Positions 59,125-64,000 of a stretch of 64,000 bases of DNA are shown here, piece by piece (within the stretch, counting starts at the first letter, position 1; each line of letters opens with the position of its first letter). Both the position numbers and the translations under genes were made by a program. Where the stretch lies: contig CM057228.1 of assembly GCA_029891385.1 (NCBI GenBank), positions 67,555,523 through 67,619,522 on the forward strand, given 5' to 3'. The DNA is from Erythroxylum novogranatense. Its lineage: Eukaryota > Streptophyta > Magnoliopsida > Malpighiales > Erythroxylaceae. The notes under the pieces are model-generated. The model saw nothing but the letters and a program-made list of their open reading frames with translations. It had not been told where the DNA came from and searched no databases.

Positions 59125-60059
59125 GGCATGCTAGTCTTAGTGATAAATTATATGTTTTTGTTACTGTGGATGATTTTTCTAGATTTACTTGGGTGAGATT
59201 TCTTGCAAATAAAAGTGATGCTTTTAACGAGTTTACTAAGTGGTGTAGGTTGGTTCAAAATGAAAAGAATATGATAATTGTTGTAATTAGAACCGATCAT
59301 GGAGGTGAGTTTGAGTGTGAACCATTTGAAAGGCTTTGTGATAAATATGGAATGGAACACCATTTCTCAATTCCAATAACACCACAACAAAATGGTGTAG
59401 TAGAAAAGAAGAATCGCTCACTTGAAGAAATGAGTAGAATAATGTTGAATGAATACAATCTTCCTAAATCCTTTAGGGCGGAAGCAATCAATACTGCGTG
59501 CTATGTCATCAATAAAGTGCATCTTAGACGAGACAAAAGCAAGACACCATACGAGTTATGGAAAGGTAAGAAACCCAACATATCATATTTTCATCCTTTT
59601 GGTTGCAAAGTTTTTATTCATAATAATGGAAAGAACAACTTAGGAAAATTTGATTCAAAATCTGATGTTGGTGTGTTTCTTGGTTATTCACTAACTAGTA
59701 AGGCATTTAGAGTTTATAATAATAGAACTAAGTGTGCCGAAGAAAATATTCATGTTAAATTCGATGATATGATTTCACCTCCGAGAAAGGTTTGTTTTGA
59801 TGATGATGCAGGAAATCTAGGAAATGGAGTTGAAGAAATTGAATCCAAGATTGAAGAAATAAAGTTAGATAAAGAAGATCATGTACTCAACACTAAAACT
59901 TGGGCCAAAGAAAAGAATCATCCTATGGAGCAAGTAATTGGCAGCTTGAATGATGGTTTAAGAAGTAGGAAGAATGTTTATGAACACATGAGCAGTGCAG
60001 CCTTCATCTCACTAGTGGAACCCAAGAACATAAAAGAGGCTCTTGAAGATGAAAATTAG
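59125..60059 (+). pseudogene. Copia integrase, second part
   Basis: The open frame is uninterrupted from the LTR junction to a TAG at 60057. It holds the integrase core continuing from the inverted piece: VDDFSRFTWVRFL, the catalytic D in VIRTDHGGEF, the QQNGVVEKKNR block with the catalytic E, the KTPYELWKGKKPN block, a GCKVFIHNN block and VFLGYS. The tail leads to the start of reverse transcriptase. The final TAG stands where the family has Trp (EDENW-like). Integrase inserts copia DNA into the host genome. The gene is broken on its left by the solo LTR and inversion. Confidence 0.85.
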
Positions 60060-60225
60060 CTGCTGGCTATGCAAGAAGAACTTAATCAATTCAAGAGGAA
60101 TAATGTATGGGATTTGGTGGCTCCACCAAAGGACAAAACCATTATTGGAGTCGAGTGAGTAAATAGGATAAAATATGATGAGAATGGTGAAGCAATCAAG
60201 AATAAGTCAAGATTAGTAGATCAAG
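60060..60225 (+). pseudogene. Start of copia reverse transcriptase, truncated
   Basis: Continues in frame after the TAG with LLAMQEELNQFKRNNVWDLV, then KDKTIIGVE, a TGA where Trp is expected, then the DENGEAIKNKSRLV block. It stops at 60225, where a new LTR begins. The catalytic YVDD part is not in the window. Confidence 0.82.
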
Positions 60226-60568
60226 GTGTTGGACAATGATTTTTGAGTGAAATTTAAAAATATTAAGTGAAAGTAAATAAGTGGTCTTAGATATGTATTG
60301 TGAAATAAAAGTATCTATGCTTTGAGGAAACTCATGATAAATGAATTATTGGGTTTTGATAATTTTGATTACTGTAGAGATTTGTATAGTTTATGAAAGT
60401 TCAAGTTGATGAGTTGATTGAAATGAAGTTAAATAACAAGAATTAAAAAGAAAAAGTGTGAAAATTTGAAGAATTTAGAAAGTTTGACTTTTGGGGATGA
60501 ATAGTGATAGAAAGTTTGACTAGAGAGTTGACTTTTGTTTGAAGCAAAATTTGAGAAAATGGTCTTCT

Positions 60569-61140
60569 GAAAACTTGTAGCTTATGTTAAGAGCTTTCTG
60601 TCTTCATAAAGTTTGTAATTTTTCGATATCGGGAGTGAAAGTTATGGTCAGTCAAAGTTTGAATGTGACATAGGTTGACCCATTTATATGGCTGAATCTT
60701 TGACCGAGAAATTGTCCTAGTTAGATGTTGATTTAGCCTTTAAGTTCTTCATGAAAGTTGAATATTTTTATTTGATCTTTATTTTGATATAAAGTATAGA
60801 ATTTTTCGATCAAGGAATAATAAGTTACGATTTTTACAAGTTTTTGTTATGATTTTAGCATGATTATTAGAGGACAGAAGTTTGATTAGAAAATTGACTT
60901 CTTTAGAGGTCAAATTGATTTTTATGTCCTCCATGAAAGTTGTAGGTGACTTTCTGATCTTCGCATTGATATAAAATATGAGATGTTCGGAATTTGGAGT
61001 TGAAAGATATAAATTTTCAAAGTTAAATATTGTTTCGGTTTACATTAAATTGGGTCAGTACATTTGATTGGATTTTTGACCTCTTTAGAGACAAAATCGA
61101 TTTTTGAGTTCTACATGGAAGTTGTAGAGCTTTCTTCAAG
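60569..61140 (+). repeat. Four degenerate 182 bp units in LTR
   Basis: Versions of CATGAAAGTTGTAGGTG start at 60569, 60753, 60935 and 61117, with spacings of 184, 182 and 182 bp. Each unit also has a GATATAAAATATGAGA-like phrase and ends in a GGAGTTGAAAGATATAAA-like phrase. Confidence 0.8.
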
Positions 61141-61282
61141 CTTTCTATAGAGACCAAATTTGTCAAATTTGGAATTCGAAATCAAGAGCTACGATTTTTG
61201 AAAAATTCGAATATATATATATATGTAATTATGTATATAATTATATATATATATTTTTTGAAAAAAAAAGGAATTTTAGAAG

Positions 61283-61321
61283 CTCTCTCGCGAGGTTGAC
61301 GTATCGCCCTCGCGAGGAGGG
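61283..61321. repeat. CTCGCGAGG palindrome pair
   Basis: TCTCGCGAGG and CCTCGCGAGG, the second a perfect 10 bp palindrome, 26 bp apart, directly after the 182 bp units. Confidence 0.8.
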
Positions 61322-64000
61322 CCTTTTATGAAAAAAAATTATTTATTTTTATTTTTATTTATTAATTATTTAATTATTATTTCCATTTTATAAGGACTAT
61401 GACCCTCTTCCGATCTTTGGCTTATAACTTTTCCGTCCGACATACGATTGACTTGGTTTTAGAAGCGTTGGATTCCTAAGATAGTGAATTACATTTTTAT
61501 GGAAAATTTGTGAATTTTTTAGATTAAATTAAGGATGATTAATTTAATTAAAGTGAGTGGACTAATTTTCTGAACATAGTTCAATATTTTGAGAAATTCG
61601 GGATCTGTGGTGATCCGATTGAAGTGATTCTTGAGGTTAAATAAAATTAAGACATGGGGATACAAGTCATATGAAGAAAGCGAATTTCAATTTAGCCCCT
61701 AAGACTTTCCATTTCTGAATGGAAGTTCGGATTTATGTGCAGTCTTGAATTAGGAACATCTAAAAGTATTTTGAGCATAACTTTTGCTCTGGTAATCGAA
61801 ATGATGTGGTTCTTATTTTGGATTAAACTAGAGACATAAGGCTACAATTGTTATGAAGACATAGAGTTTTAATTTTGTGATTAAAAACGTCAATTTCTGG
61901 ATAGAAATAACGTGCTGGAAAATGATTTACCATAAGACATATCTGAAATGTTTTGGGCATAACTTTTGATGTAGTGCTCCAAATTGGATGATTCTTGTGT
62001 CAATATGAAATTAAGACAATAAGGAACAATATTCTAGAAGGAAGTTTTGACAAATTCCTTCAAATTGGTAGTGCAAATCATATCCGAAAGTAAGCATGAA
62101 AGAATTAAGACTTTAGGCTTTGAATGGAAGGGCAAAATGGTCTTTTGTCTATCATTTAATGAATATATAAGGTGGCTGTTGTTTTTGCTAAGGAAGCCAC
62201 GACACTTGAGCAAATAAGAAGGAAAAGAAGATAAATAAAAGAAGAGAAGAGAGGAGAAGTTTCGGCTATGGAAAAGAAGAGAGAGAAGTGAGGGTTTTTG
62301 ATTTTTCCAAGCTTCCTAGAAGGGCTTGAGAGATGATTCAAGAAGGAAAAGGGTGGAGAATGAAGAGTGCTCCATCATGAATCAAGAAATCCGAAAATTT
62401 GAGGAGAAATAAGATAAGAGGAAATTTCGAGCTTTGAGATTTTCTTGAATTTTTGGTTGTTTTAGCATGATAATGATATGGGTTTGTAGCTTATGAAGTC
62501 AATTTGAGAGATTGCTAAGTATGTTGGATCAATTTTAAATAATTGCGAATTGGGGTTTATGCCCAATTTTGAAATTAGGAGGTTTTGAAAATTGATGATT
62601 TAGATAGTTTGATTTTATATGAAATTGGTGTTTTCTAAGTACAATTTGAGTAATTAAGTGATTTATGATATTAAATTTGGGTGAATTGGTTTAGGTCAAT
62701 TTTGAGAATTGGAGATTTTAGAAATTCTTGCTTTAGAAAGCTTGAAAATATGATGATTATGAGTTTCCTATAGTTAATTTTGCGACTTATGCAAATTATG
62801 ATGTTAAATTGTGGTAATATTGCTTTAGGGAATTTTAAATTGGAAGGAAGAAAGAAGAAATGGTCAAATTGGAGCTTGGAACAAGTTTCTGGCATTAATT
62901 TGTGGTGGGTAGCATATTTATATTTTGATTTGTAAGCTATATACGAATTTTCAAAAATTAAAGAAAGCAAAAATTGGGTTTTTGATAAATTATCGTTTTT
63001 GTAAATGTTTGAAAAAAAATGTTGATTAATGTTTGAAATTTTGATTTCTGAATGATTTCTAAAAAATTATTACAAGCTTAAATTCATTGTTTCAAATGAT
63101 TTGATAAATCGATAGAAATTTATGAAAATTCATTTGTTATGAATGCATTGATACATTATGCAAAGTTTGAAATCATTGATTGACTGACTTAATTGATTGA
63201 ATTGTATGCGATTGATTGAATTAATTGAATTGTATGAATTATGTGAAATTGTGAGTGTGAATGTGTCTAATATGACATGCATGAAAATCAAGTTTCGAAA
63301 TATGCCTTCGGGCATTCCGTTTTCAAGTGTGAATTATGTGATAAGTGGGTTTGGTTAGGTCCCTTTCGTGAGTCAATGCACTATTTATATTTGTTTAAAG
63401 CCTTCTCCCGGCTGCCCGTTAGAGGCACTGAAGTTCTGATTTTGGACTCCCCTCACGGCTACACTGGACCTCAATGCGGAAAAGTGTAGTACGTTCTGTT
63501 CACGTCTGCACAGGATTGCTATGCGGGAATGTGCAGTACGTTTCGTTTTGGACTGACCCAAACCGTTTGTGATTTGTGCTTTTATGTGATTGCATTCATG
63601 TTTATGAAAAAAAAATGGAATTTACTATGAAAAGTTTGAAAAAAATAAAAATAAAAATATTTGAGGAAAATGTTTGAAAAGTTGAAATGTTTGAAAAGTT
63701 GCAAAGTTTGAATAATAAGCCTTATGGCAAAAGTTTATGAAAAATGATTTCTGCTTATTTTTCAATTTATAAATGTGTTATCCACTGAGCCGTCGAGCTC
63801 ACCCCCCTTTCATCCCCATCTCCAGGTTTCGAGCAGGAGATTGGATGAAAGAAATTCACGTCGTCTGTTCGTTTTGTTCTATTTGTAAATTGTGTATTTG
63901 AGATTTTGGACAAGTTTTGTAAATGGCTTGAATTGCCATTAAGGTTTTGTAAGTAAGTGATTATGATGTATATCGAGCATATATTTCAGAATGTATGAGA

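Larger units (their letters stand above)
60226..64000 (+). mobile_element. Gypsy-type LTR, running off the window
   Basis: Starts with TGTTGGACAATG immediately after interrupted copia reverse transcriptase. It contains ~182 bp degenerate units (60569-61117), a CTCGCGAGG cassette (61283-61321), a TAACTTTTCCGTCCGACAT block (about 61429), purine-rich sequence near 62220-62290, a block with CCTTCTCCCGGCTGCCCGTT and GTAGTACGTTCTG (63400-63550) and a GAGCTCACCCCCCTTTCATC block (about 63795). All of these occur in other LTRs here, the last two in the 119-4810 and 31506-35006 family. Its right end and any internal domain lie outside. No gene is supported in it. An (AT)n and T-rich tract lies at about 61209-61370. 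Confidence 0.6.

Overview
The window looks like gene-poor, heavily nested plant (eudicot) nuclear DNA. It holds one clear host gene, a 162-residue CASP-like membrane protein with three exons at 8695-9437. Almost everything else recognisable is transposable-element sequence of several ages and classes. I saw no bacterial features, CRISPR arrays, rRNA genes or functional tRNA genes. The species cannot be named from what is visible.

Layout, left third. A decayed hAT transposase on the minus strand occupies 1-118 and 4811-6010. It is split by a gypsy-like solo LTR (119-4810), which itself contains a copia-type solo LTR (about 1792-2798). The CASP-like gene follows. From 10467 to 25835 lies a large PIF/Harbinger DNA transposon with matched terminal inverted repeats and TTA flanks. 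It carries a broken DDE transposase, an intact-looking Myb/SANT-type partner gene, and a third small gene with a viroplasmin-like (RNase H1 N-terminal) domain. That third gene is interrupted by a complete Ty1/copia element (16678-24750, LTRs of about 1.42 kb, ATTTT target duplication).

Middle. 25839-30262 is AT-rich with no gene that I can support. A minus-strand Ty3/gypsy chromovirus remnant follows (3' LTR 30263-30674, chromodomain and integrase end 30783-31505, reverse transcriptase to integrase 35012-37165). A 3.5 kb solo LTR with an AAAAT duplication sits inside its integrase. 37166-41832 is unassigned repeat-like DNA with one small copia reverse-transcriptase relic.

Right third. A Ty1/copia element (5' LTR 41833-42886) has been taken apart by later events. 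A 12.2 kb element with 4.2 kb LTRs and a 3.7 kb internal part lacking recognisable genes sits inside its gag (TCACT duplication). A 445 bp inverted-repeat element follows, then an inverted piece of integrase, a 2.8 kb solo LTR, the rest of integrase, and a further gypsy-type LTR that begins inside reverse transcriptase and runs off the window.

The points most worth pursuing are: the third, viroplasmin-like gene in the PIF/Harbinger element; LTRs of several families that share ~180 bp degenerate repeat units followed by palindromic-word cassettes; and a recurrent CTG/CAG-to-CG length difference that may be a sequence error responsible for some apparent frameshifts. All calls come from reading the sequence by eye and from family knowledge; no database search was run.
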